DNA from: RYN-428 sp035551995
GTDB lineage: Bacteria > Planctomycetota > Phycisphaerae > Tepidisphaerales > Tepidisphaeraceae
Reading direction: 5' to 3'
Assembly (NCBI GenBank): GCA_035551995.1
Contig: DASZME010000008.1
Coordinates: 62,001-126,000 of the forward strand
Length of the DNA stretch: 64,000 bases
The notes under the pieces were generated by a model. It saw only the letters and a program-made list of their open reading frames with translations, did not search any database and was not told the DNA's origin. Shown piece after piece: positions 1 through 7,559 of the stretch (position 1 is its first letter; each line of letters opens with the position of its first letter). The position numbers and the translations under genes were made by a program.

Positions 1-1
1 G

Positions 2-3000
2 CCGGATCGGACGGCGTATGCAAGACTCTGCCGATTGCTCACCCTCGGCAAACGCAGGGCGCAAAAGGGACAATGCGCGCTGGAACTTTCCGATTTTCTC
101 GATCATGGCGAAGGTCTCCTCGCGGCGGTCGTCACCGCTTCCTCTTCCCCGGTAAATTCGACGGATATTGCAGGCCATTCAGAGCCTGCCGCGGCATCGC
201 AAGCTTCCGCTCTTTCTCCCGCTCCCGGTATGCCGGGAGACCTCTCCCGGCGGGAGGGTCCATATTCTTACGGCCCGAACAAAGCCTTGGGCGATTTGAA
301 AAATGCGATGGGGGATCGCCTTTCCCTTGCCGCAAGCTGCGCGTACGGTCCCGACGACGCCACCCGGCTTGCTCAAATCAGCGATCTCTCCCGGCGGTTC
401 GGCATTCCGCTTTTAGCCACCAATGACGTTTACTACCACGATCCCACCCGCCGGATGTTGCACGACGTGGTGACCTGCGTGCGCCACGGCTGCACCATTC
501 GCCAGGCCGGTTTTCGCCTCTTTCCAAACGGCGAACGCCATCTCAAATCTCCCGAGCGGATGCATCGGCTCTTCGCCGATTATCCCGGCGCCATCCGGCG
601 CGGCCTGGAGATCGCCGAGCGATGCACGTTTAAGCTGGACGAATTGCGCTATGAATATCCCGATGAGCTATCGCCGCCGGGCAAGACCACGCTCCAATAT
701 CTTCGCGAGCTGACCTGGGTCGGCGCCGCCGCTCGCTATCCCGCCGGCGTTCCGGAAAAAGTCCGGCGGCTGGTCGACCACGAACTGGCGCTCATCGAGC
801 AGCTTCGTTTCGAGCATTATTTTTTGACTGTATATGACGTCGTCACCTTCGCGCGCTCGCGGGGAATCTTGTGCCAGGGCCGCGGGTCGGCGGCAAACAG
901 CGCCGTCTGCTATTGCCTGGGCGTAACGTCGGTCGATCCGGATCGCATCGACGTATTGTTCGAGCGTTTCATCAGCGCCGCCCGCGGCGAGCCGCCCGAT
1001 ATCGACGTCGATTTCGAGCACGAACGGCGGGAGGAAGTTCTCCAGTATCTTTACGAAAAATATGGCCGCGAGCGCGCCGCCATGACCGGCGTTGTCATCA
1101 CCTATCGCGGGCGCAGCGCCGTCCGCGACGTCGGCAAGGCGATGGGCCTGAGCCTGGACATGGTCGATTCGCTGGCCGGTAAGCTCGACTGGTGGCACAA
1201 AGGGGTAGTCAGCGACGAGCAGATTCGCGAAACCGGTCTTGATCCCGCCGACCGCACGATCGGGCAGGTGATGGCCCTGGCCACCGACCTGCTAGGCTTC
1301 CCCCGCCATCTCAGCCAGCACGTCGGCGGCATGGTCATGACCCGCGGTCCCCTGTGCGAAATGGTCCCCATCGAAAACGCCACCATGGAAGATCGCACGG
1401 TAATCGAATGGGACAAGGACGACATCGACGCGATCGGAATCTTAAAGGTGGACGTGCTGGCGCTGGGGATGCTGACGTGCATTTCCAAGACGCTGGCGAT
1501 GGTGAATCGCCATCGCGAAACATGCGCCGAAAATTCGAAATCCGCGGCGATTCGTCAGGAAGATGTATTATCCACGAAGGACACGAAGGGACACCAAGAA
1601 ATTTCATTAGAGCAGTTGTCAGGTTGTTCGGGCCTTTCTGCGTTTAGCGGCCCCGCTTGCGGGGCGTTTTTCGCGACGCAAGGTCGCTTTGCCGACATGA
1701 GAAATGCTCCAGGACATTGCGATTCCGAATTTAGTTCGGATTTCGGATTTTCCACGGCATCCTTCGTGGATAATTCTCCCCTCGAACTCCACACCGTTCC
1801 TCCCGAAGACCCCGACGTTTACGACATGATTTCCAATGCCGACACCGTCGGCGTTTTTCAGGTGGAGAGCCGGGCGCAGATGTCGATGTTGCCGCGGCTG
1901 CGGCCTCGTTGTTTTTACGATCTTGTCATAGAAGTGGCCATCGTGCGGCCTGGTCCCATCCAGGGAGACATGGTTCATCCGTATCTGCGGAGGCGGGCGG
2001 GAATGGAGCCGGTCACGTTTCCCAGCGAGCCTTTGCGCCAGGTTCTTGAAAAAACGCTTGGCGTTCCGCTTTTTCAGGAACAGGCGATGCGCGTCGCGAT
2101 GGTGGGCGCCGGGTTTACGGCCGAGGAGGCGGACAAGCTTCGGCGGGTGATGGCGGCGTGGCGGAGAACGGGGGCGATCGAAAAATTTCACGCCAAAATC
2201 GTCGACGGCATGTTGAAAAACGGCTACACGCTCGAATTTGCCGAGCAGTGTTTCAATCAGATTAAGGGGTTTGGCGAGTATGGATTTCCCGAAAGTCACT
2301 CGGCGTCGTTCGCCCTGCTGGTCTATGTGTCCGCCTGGCTAAAACGCCACCATCCCGCGGCGTTTGCCGCTTCGTTGCTCAACAGCCAGCCCATGGGATT
2401 TTACATGCCCGCCCAGATCGTGCGCGACGCAAAAGAGCATGGCGTGCCCGTGCGGGCGGCGGATGTAAACGCCAGCGAGTGGGATTGCACGTTGGAATAT
2501 GCGCAAGAGGATTGCGGTGAGCGTCCCGCTCGCTCTCCCGGTACGCCGGGAGAGAATCTTTTTCGTCCGCTGAATCAAGAACCCCCACCCTATCCCTCCC
2601 CCGGCGTACCGGGAGAGGGGACCGGAAATCAATCGTCGATTGGCGACAAAAGCGGCATGAGACCGCCCTTGAATATTTCATCAGCCCAGGGTGAGGGTCT
2701 TGTATGCACTTGCGGGAAAGTCCTCGGGAGACGGGACCGGAAAGACAATAAAATCGTCGACGTTCGCCCAGAGGAAAACGCCCTGCAAGCGGGGCCGCTA
2801 AACGAAAGGGAGATGATCCACGAAGGGCACGAAGGGCGCGAAGAAATACAAAGACAAATTCCCTCTTCTCCGTGTCCTTCGTCTTCTTCGTGGATATCAC
2901 CTCTTCCCGCGGATCTCGCGGAAACCAAATTTCCGCAATGGGGCGCCGCCGGGCCGGCTCTTCGCCTGGGGTTTCGTGAGCTCAAAGGCTTTCGGCAAAA

Positions 3001-3664
3001 TTATGCCAACGACATTGTCGCCGCCCGAAAAAAGATCGGCCGATTTACTTCCATTCCACAGTTTCATCGCCTCGCCGGCTTGCCTGCCTCGGCGGTTCGA
3101 ATATTGGCCGAAGCCGACGCCTTTGGATCGCTTGGACTTTCCCGGCGAGACGCGCTGTGGCACGCGATGAAACTGAAGGATGAATATTATCCGCTGTTCG
3201 ACGGCGTCGAATTTGAAGAACCCCCGGTGAAATTGCCCACGATGCCCGTCGATCAGGAAGTGATGACCGATTATGCGACGGCCGGCTTATCCCTCAAACG
3301 CCATCCTGTTTCACTCGTGCGGGATGAGTTGCGCAAACGCAGGATTATCACCGCCGCCGACTTGGCGAAGGTCGAGCATAACCGCTGGGTAAAAGTGGCC
3401 GGCCTGGTGTTGATTCGCCAGCGGCCGGGAACGGCTTCGGGGGTCGTCTTTGAAACATTGGAGGACGAAACCGGCGTCATCAACTTGATCGTTCATCCCG
3501 CCGTCTACGATCGCTACCGCCCCGCCGCCCGGCATGCGGGGCTTTTGCAGGCCGACGGCTATGTCCAACGCCAGGGGCAGATCGTTCATGTGCTGCCGAA
3601 GCGATTGATCGACCTGAGCGAATTGATCGGCGATTTCCAACAAAAATCGCGGGATTTTCATTGA
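2..3664 (+). CDS. dnaE2: Error-prone DNA polymerase III alpha subunit DnaE2, 5' end cut by window edge, with three in-frame repeat insertions
   Basis: Translesion, SOS-type C-family polymerase, normally working with ImuA/ImuB, which could lie left of the window. The frame is open from base 2 (PDRTAYARLCRLL...), so the N-terminal part of the PHP domain is missing and no start is visible. Seen: PHP-domain remainder (to about 660), the palm motif PDIDVDFEHERREEV with catalytic Asp residues near 995-1015, the finger motif RHLSQHVGGM near 1310-1330, KVDVLALGML near 1450, and a C-terminal OB fold (VKVAGLVLIRQRPGTASG, near 3390-3440). It ends like DnaE2, without the long tau-binding tail of DnaE1. 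Odd: segments near 140-290, 1520-1790 and 2510-2935 have no counterpart in the family and consist of palindromic repeats, adding roughly 220-260 residues with no stop codon. Whether the inserts are tolerated or removed is unknown. Confidence 0.93.
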   Translation, partial: PDRTAYARLCRLLTLGKRRAQKGQCALELSDFLDHGEGLLAAVVTASSSPVNSTDIAGHSEPAAASQASALSPAPGMPGDLSRREGPYSYGPNKALGDLKNAMGDRLSLAASCAYGPDDATRLAQISDLSRRFGIPLLATNDVYYHDPTRRMLHDVVTCVRHGCTIRQAGFRLFPNGERHLKSPERMHRLFADYPGAIRRGLEIAERCTFKLDELRYEYPDELSPPGKTTLQYLRELTWVGAAARYPAGVPEKVRRLVDHELALIEQLRFEHYFLTVYDVVTFARSRGILCQGRGSAANSAVCYCLGVTSVDPDRIDVLFERFISAARGEPPDIDVDFEHERREEVLQYLYEKYGRERAAMTGVVITYRGRSAVRDVGKAMGLSLDMVDSLAGKLDWWHKGVVSDEQIRETGLDPADRTIGQVMALATDLLGFPRHLSQHVGGMVMTRGPLCEMVPIENATMEDRTVIEWDKDDIDAIGILKVDVLALGMLTCISKTLAMVNRHRETCAENSKSAAIRQEDVLSTKDTKGHQEISLEQLSGCSGLSAFSGPACGAFFATQGRFADMRNAPGHCDSEFSSDFGFSTASFVDNSPLELHTVPPEDPDVYDMISNADTVGVFQVESRAQMSMLPRLRPRCFYDLVIEVAIVRPGPIQGDMVHPYLRRRAGMEPVTFPSEPLRQVLEKTLGVPLFQEQAMRVAMVGAGFTAEEADKLRRVMAAWRRTGAIEKFHAKIVDGMLKNGYTLEFAEQCFNQIKGFGEYGFPESHSASFALLVYVSAWLKRHHPAAFAASLLNSQPMGFYMPAQIVRDAKEHGVPVRAADVNASEWDCTLEYAQEDCGERPARSPGTPGENLFRPLNQEPPPYPSPGVPGEGTGNQSSIGDKSGMRPPLNISSAQGEGLVCTCGKVLGRRDRKDNKIVDVRPEENALQAGPLNEREMIHEGHEGREEIQRQIPSSPCPSSSSWISPLPADLAETKFPQWGAAGPALRLGFRELKGFRQNYANDIVAARKKIGRFTSIPQFHRLAGLPASAVRILAEADAFGSLGLSRRDALWHAMKLKDEYYPLFDGVEFEEPPVKLPTMPVDQEVMTDYATAGLSLKRHPVSLVRDELRKRRIITAADLAKVEHNRWVKVAGLVLIRQRPGTASGVVFETLEDETGVINLIVHPAVYDRYRPAARHAGLLQADGYVQRQGQIVHVLPKRLIDLSELIGDFQQKSRDFH
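222..258. repeat. Family C palindrome inside dnaE2 (first insertion)
   Basis: Perfect 7-bp arms CTCCCGG (222-228) and CCGGGAG (233-239) around TATG, followed by a second CTCTCCCGG...GGGAGGG block to 258. The encoded residues (APGMPGDLSRREG) are not part of the DnaE2 family alignment. The same hairpin recurs at 2533-2554 and 2592-2625. Confidence 0.75.
1567..1774. repeat. Composite inverted-repeat element (family B ends) inside dnaE2
   Basis: A 15-bp sequence ATTATCCACGAAGGA at 1567-1581 is repeated as its exact reverse complement at 1760-1774, enclosing a family A repeat (1609-1709). A second, interleaved inverted pair, 14 of 15 matching, lies at 1530-1544 and 1737-1751 (AAAATTCGAAATCCG type). 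The whole segment reads through in the dnaE2 frame and adds about 87 residues between the conserved LGMLTCISKTLAMVNRHRE and PPEDPDVYDMISNADTVGVF blocks. Confidence 0.8.
1609..1709 (+). repeat. Family A repeat, copy 1, with terminator-like hairpin, inside dnaE2
   Basis: About 100 bp, from AGAGCAGTTGTCAGG to GAGAAATGCTC, with short inverted ends (GAGCA/TGCTC). The core is the stem GCCCCGC (1650-1656) / GCGGGGC (1659-1665) followed by G and five T (1667-1671), in the sense direction of dnaE2. Related copies lie near 13590, 19609, 44510 and 52363. Confidence 0.8.
2533..2554. repeat. Family C palindrome inside dnaE2 (third insertion)
   Basis: Perfect 9-bp arms CTCTCCCGG (2533-2541) and CCGGGAGAG (2546-2554) with a TACG loop. 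It is encoded in frame as part of the insertion after NASEWDCTLE. Confidence 0.8.
2583..2625 (-). repeat. Family C palindrome with G-rich tail, reverse orientation, inside dnaE2
   Basis: On the minus strand it reads CTCTCCCGGTACGCCGGGGG and then the tail GAGGGATAGGGTGGGGG. The hairpin has one mismatch relative to 2533-2554 and the loop is inverted (CGTA on the plus strand). The tail matches copies at 13403-13445 and 60463-60520. Confidence 0.75.
2778..2808 (-). repeat. Family A core fragment inside dnaE2
   Basis: The minus strand reads CGTTTAGCGGCCCCGCTTGC followed by AGGGCGTTTT, the hairpin core of family A without its flanks. It lies between the family C and family B blocks of the third insertion. 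Confidence 0.65.
2816..2895. repeat. Family B inverted-repeat element inside dnaE2
   Basis: ATCCACGAAG at 2816-2825 is repeated as its reverse complement CTTCGTGGAT at 2886-2895. The interior has the GGGCACGAAGGGCGCGAAG type sequence also present beside 1567. Encoded in frame as IHEGHEGREE...SSSSWIS. Confidence 0.75.
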
Positions 3665-3770
3665 TACGCCGATGGTCCGGCGGCGGCGACCGATCTCGCG
3701 CCGGCACAAGCCCGAATTGAAACAACGCTGACTTGATTGGCGCCTTGCGTGTGCCGAAGATGGGACGACG

Positions 3771-5726
3771 ATGAATATTCTGGGCTTACACTTCGGCCAC
3801 GATGCGGCCGCGTGCGTGGTACGAAAAGGGCGGATCGCCTCATGTATCCTTCGGGAGCGCTACAGCCGAACCAAGCACGCCATCTCGCTCGAATTCCGCA
3901 ATATCCAGGCCGCCGTCGCGGCGGCCGGTCTTCGGATGGATCAAATCGACTACTGCGCCATCACCTCAACGCAGCAAATCGAACTGATCATCGACGACCC
4001 AACCCAGTTCTCGATCAATCTCTCCGCCCACCCCAAACACACGGCGCCGTGCACCTATCAGCGAATCCTCCAGGAACAAAACATCGATCCCGCCACCCAG
4101 CTCACTCAATCCCTGATGAAAATACTCTACGATCCGGCACTCCGCCGTTCGTACATGTATCAGCACTACGGAGCATGTTTTCCCGAATACCGCGGGCGGC
4201 AGCCCTTTGATTTTTCGCGCTTCGGCTGGATCGACCGATATTTCACGAGCACTCTTTGGCCCGGCGCCACGCTGACCGAGATCGCCAGAACTGATTTTTC
4301 CCCGCTCTTGAGCGACGACACCGTACGCCACGGGTTTCATTATCCGGTGACGGTGAACCTTGCCGGCCGCGCGGTCCCCGGTTATTTCGTCGCGCATCAC
4401 GCCGCCCACGCGGCTTCAAGCTATTATCAATCCGGGTTTCGCGACGCGGCCATTTTTACGCATGATGGATTTTCCGAAGGCGCCGGCAATCTCAGCGGCA
4501 TGTTCTATTGGGGCGAAGAAGGAAAGATTTTTCCGATCACGCCCCACCATATCACGATCGCGTCCCTGTACGAAACCATCGCCGTTCGGCTTGATCTGGG
4601 CGTGGTCGGCGCGCCGGGGAAGCTGATGGGATTGGCCGGGTACGGAAAGCCGCGCTTCTATGACAGGGCATTCGTCGGCAACTGGTACGATCATATCAAG
4701 ACGGGGATTAAGGACTATCCCTGGTCCGATCACGTCGTGCTCATGGCTCGCAACATGGGCTACGATATGACGGCCATGGCGGATCGCGCGCGGATGACCG
4801 AACCGGTCAACGCCGACATTGCCGCCAGCACGCAAAAATTGTTCGAGGAAACCTATCTGGCCGGCGTCGAGACCCTGCACAAAGTGATTGCGCGGATGGA
4901 GCGTCGAACATCCAATCTTTGCCTCTCGGGCGGCGCCGCGCTGAACTGCCCGTCGAATACCCGGCTGTATCGTGAGGGGCGGTTTCCGAATCTTTTCATC
5001 GAACCGGGATGCGACGACAGCGGCCTGGCCGTCGGGGCGGCGTTGTTTTTGTATCACAACGTGTTCGACCAAAAGCTGGCCGTGCGCCCGCCCGGCGCCG
5101 CCGCGTCTCCGTATCTTGGCGTTTCGGTTTCCGCCGCGCGGATCAAGACGGCTTTGGAAGCCGCCAAAGAAAAGATCGATTTTTCGCCGTGCGCCGACGC
5201 CGCGGATTCGGCGGCGGAGGATCTCGTGGAGGACCGCATCGTCGGCTGGTTCGAGGGCGCCAGCGAGATCGGCCCCAGGGCGCTGGGCCATCGCTCGATC
5301 CTCGCCGACCCCAGAAAAGCCGATAACTGGCCGCGCGTCAATCGCCTGAAGGGTCGCGAATCATGGCGGCCTTTTGCGCCGGCGGTTTTGGAAACCGAGG
5401 CGCCGCAATGGTTTCATGGAGCGCCCGATCCTTCCCCGTACATGTTGTTCACCGCTACGGTTCGCACCCATCTGGCGCCGGCGATCACGCACGCCGACGG
5501 GACGGCGCGGATTCAAACCATCAGCCAGGCGAACGGCGAAATCGGCGGAGTCGTCGAGCGATTTTTCGCGAAGACCGGCATGCCGATGGTGCTGAACACC
5601 TCGTTTAACGGCCCCGGCGAGCCGATCGTCGAAACCCCGGCGGACGCCGTCCGGTTTTTGATTGGATCTACGCTGGATGTGCTTTACATGGGCGGATATC
5701 GGGTCGTGCGCAAGCCGGCGCCTTAA
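3771..5726 (+). CDS. Carbamoyltransferase of the NodU/CmcH family
   Basis: A 651-residue protein that transfers a carbamoyl group, probably from carbamoyl phosphate through a carbamoyl-adenylate, onto a hydroxyl of a sugar or secondary metabolite. The N-terminal Kae1-like ATPase fold starts MNILGLHFGHDAAACVV, with the metal-binding type HHAAHAASSYY near residue 209 and CLSGGAALNCPSN near 384. The C-terminal YrdC-like part contains ESWRPFAPAVL and NTSFNGPGEPIVETP. Length is near the family norm (about 550-650). The start is the ATG that opens the conserved N-terminus. No biosynthetic neighbours indicate the substrate. Its stop overlaps the convergent trmB stop by four bases. Confidence 0.9.
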   Translation: MNILGLHFGHDAAACVVRKGRIASCILRERYSRTKHAISLEFRNIQAAVAAAGLRMDQIDYCAITSTQQIELIIDDPTQFSINLSAHPKHTAPCTYQRILQEQNIDPATQLTQSLMKILYDPALRRSYMYQHYGACFPEYRGRQPFDFSRFGWIDRYFTSTLWPGATLTEIARTDFSPLLSDDTVRHGFHYPVTVNLAGRAVPGYFVAHHAAHAASSYYQSGFRDAAIFTHDGFSEGAGNLSGMFYWGEEGKIFPITPHHITIASLYETIAVRLDLGVVGAPGKLMGLAGYGKPRFYDRAFVGNWYDHIKTGIKDYPWSDHVVLMARNMGYDMTAMADRARMTEPVNADIAASTQKLFEETYLAGVETLHKVIARMERRTSNLCLSGGAALNCPSNTRLYREGRFPNLFIEPGCDDSGLAVGAALFLYHNVFDQKLAVRPPGAAASPYLGVSVSAARIKTALEAAKEKIDFSPCADAADSAAEDLVEDRIVGWFEGASEIGPRALGHRSILADPRKADNWPRVNRLKGRESWRPFAPAVLETEAPQWFHGAPDPSPYMLFTATVRTHLAPAITHADGTARIQTISQANGEIGGVVERFFAKTGMPMVLNTSFNGPGEPIVETPADAVRFLIGSTLDVLYMGGYRVVRKPAP

Positions 5727-6394
5727 TTGGCCTTTATCGCCGCGATCGCGTAAAAGGGGCGTCCCTCGCGGCGGTATTTCCGCTCGAAATTGGTGCCGAC
5801 AAATTCCCCCTCGCCGGCCGATCCGGGACGGTTGTAATCCACGACCGAAAAACCAACGGCCGCCCGAACGAGTGGCTCGATATTTTCCTCCCAATACTCC
5901 TGATGGTCCGTCACGATCTGCAGCCGGCCCCCCGCCGCCAGCGTGCGGCGGGCCTGGTCGATGAACGGCGCCTGCACCAGCCGCCGCTTGTGATGCCGTG
6001 ATTTGGGCCACGGGTCGGGAAAATAAACATGAAGAACCGACAAACTGTTATCCGCCACGTTTTCCCGAAGAAAAAATAGCGCTTCCGCCCGCACCGTCCT
6101 GGCGTTCATGCAGTCATGACGCCGCAGCCGATCGCTGGCGTAGCGGAAATAGAAGTTCGCCCACTCGATCCCGAAAAAGTTCGTGTCTGGCCGGCCCCGT
6201 GCCTGTTCGGTCAGGAAGGTTCCTTTGCCCATCCCGATCTCAAGTTCGATCGGACGATCGTTGCCGTAGAGATCGGGCCAATGAATCGGCTTGGCCAGAG
6301 AATCCGCGCTCAGTCCGATCGGCTCGACGATCATTTCCCGTTTCACTTGCATTTTAGCGATTGTAACCGCCAGAGACCGCGCTTGTAACCGCAT
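5723..6394 (-). CDS. trmB: tRNA (guanine-N7-)-methyltransferase TrmB
   Basis: SAM-dependent enzyme making m7G46 in the variable loop of tRNAs, cytosolic. Seen: the SAM-binding motif IGMGKGTF, the family signature HVYFPDPWPKSRHHKRRL, and VTDHQEYWEE in the second half. The 223 residues fit the family. The start is uncertain: ATG at 6394 gives an N-terminus with a hydrophobic stretch not typical of TrmB, while ATGs at 6352 and 6334 are in frame and would give a more usual length; none has a clear ribosome binding site. It converges with the carbamoyltransferase gene with a 4-base overlap and diverges from atpG with about 100 bases between them. Confidence 0.93.
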   Translation of the reverse strand: MRLQARSLAVTIAKMQVKREMIVEPIGLSADSLAKPIHWPDLYGNDRPIELEIGMGKGTFLTEQARGRPDTNFFGIEWANFYFRYASDRLRRHDCMNARTVRAEALFFLRENVADNSLSVLHVYFPDPWPKSRHHKRRLVQAPFIDQARRTLAAGGRLQIVTDHQEYWEENIEPLVRAAVGFSVVDYNRPGSAGEGEFVGTNFERKYRREGRPFYAIAAIKAN

Positions 6395-6495
6395 CGTCCA
6401 TCGCTATCATTTCGCGCCTTGCGACCGTGCCGGCGGCGATAGTGATTCGTTGTATTTTGACCTGAAAGTCCGGCGAAATTCAGTTTGAGATTATC

Positions 6496-7419
6496 ATGGC
6501 AAAAGCTCGCGCAATCGTGAAACGCCGTAAAGCGGTGCGAAACATCCGCAAGATCACCAAGACGATGCAGATGATCGCGACCGCCAAGTTTCAAAAATCG
6601 CTGAAGCGCGCCGTGGGCAGCAAGCCTTACTCGGCGAAGGTGCGCGAACTGGTGCGCGAACTCGCCGGCAGCATCGGAAACGTCGATCATCCCCTGCTTC
6701 GTCGCCCCGACGAATCAAATCGGACCAATCGCATCGCGCTAATCGTCATCACCAGCAACCGCGGTCTGGCCGGCGCTTATAACGGGTCGGTCCTGCGTGC
6801 GGCCACCGCTTTCATCCGCCAGCAGGAAGCGGCGGGAAAATCGATCGATCTCTACGTCACGGGTAAAAAAGGCGCCACGACGTTCAATTATCAAAAACGC
6901 CCCATTACGCGCCGGGTCGACGTCTCGGACAATCCGCGATTCGCCGAAGTTGAGCCGCTGGCGAATCAGTTCATCGCGGATTTTGTGGACGGGAAGGTCG
7001 ATTCGGTTCATGTGGCCTATATGAATTTCATCAGCGCCGGTTCGCAAAAGCCGGATGTCATGACCTTGCTGCCGTTGGCGGGCGTTGACGCGGCGGCCGC
7101 TCCCTCCGGCAAGGCTCCCGCCCCGGCCGCCCCCGCGGCGCCAGCGCAGACGACATACGCCCTTTATGATTTTTCGCCCGATCCGCAGGCGCTGCTTGAC
7201 GAATTGCTTCCGCTGACGGTTCGGACCGCGTTGTTCCAGGCTTATCTTGACGCCACGACGAGCGAGCATGTGAGCCGAATGATTTCGATGAAGAGCGCGA
7301 CCGATAACGCCGACAAAATGGTCAAGTCGCTGACCATGAAATACAACCGCGCGCGGCAAAGCCAAATCACGACGGAGCTGGCCGAAATCATGGGCGGCGT
7401 CGAAGCGATGGGCGGATAA
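6496..7419 (+). CDS. atpG: F1F0 ATP synthase gamma subunit, stand-alone
   Basis: Central rotor stalk of F1. The N-terminal helix RRKAVRNIRKITKTMQMIAT and C-terminal helix ending RQSQITTELAEIMGGVEAM are the conserved coiled-coil pair; VITSNRGLAGAYN is the conserved strand. At 307 residues it is slightly longer than usual because of an Ala/Pro-rich insert (about residues 196-216, GKAPAPAAPAAPAQTTY) ahead of the C-terminal helix. The normal neighbours atpA, atpD, atpC and atpH are absent: trmB lies upstream on the other strand and an aldehyde dehydrogenase downstream, convergent. Either the ATP synthase genes are dispersed in this genome or this is a second gamma subunit; the window cannot decide. 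Confidence 0.94.
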   Translation: MAKARAIVKRRKAVRNIRKITKTMQMIATAKFQKSLKRAVGSKPYSAKVRELVRELAGSIGNVDHPLLRRPDESNRTNRIALIVITSNRGLAGAYNGSVLRAATAFIRQQEAAGKSIDLYVTGKKGATTFNYQKRPITRRVDVSDNPRFAEVEPLANQFIADFVDGKVDSVHVAYMNFISAGSQKPDVMTLLPLAGVDAAAAPSGKAPAPAAPAAPAQTTYALYDFSPDPQALLDELLPLTVRTALFQAYLDATTSEHVSRMISMKSATDNADKMVKSLTMKYNRARQSQITTELAEIMGGVEAMGG

Positions 7420-7559
7420 CGTCTTTCAAACGGGTCTCAGCGATCTTAAGCGATCGAATTACTTGTCAAATCGCTTATCCGCGCGGCTATCGGTGTTTTG
7501 GTCGTCTTGCACGGAGCGGCCTTGCGCGCCCCACATCTCTCGCGCCATCGATCCGCACT

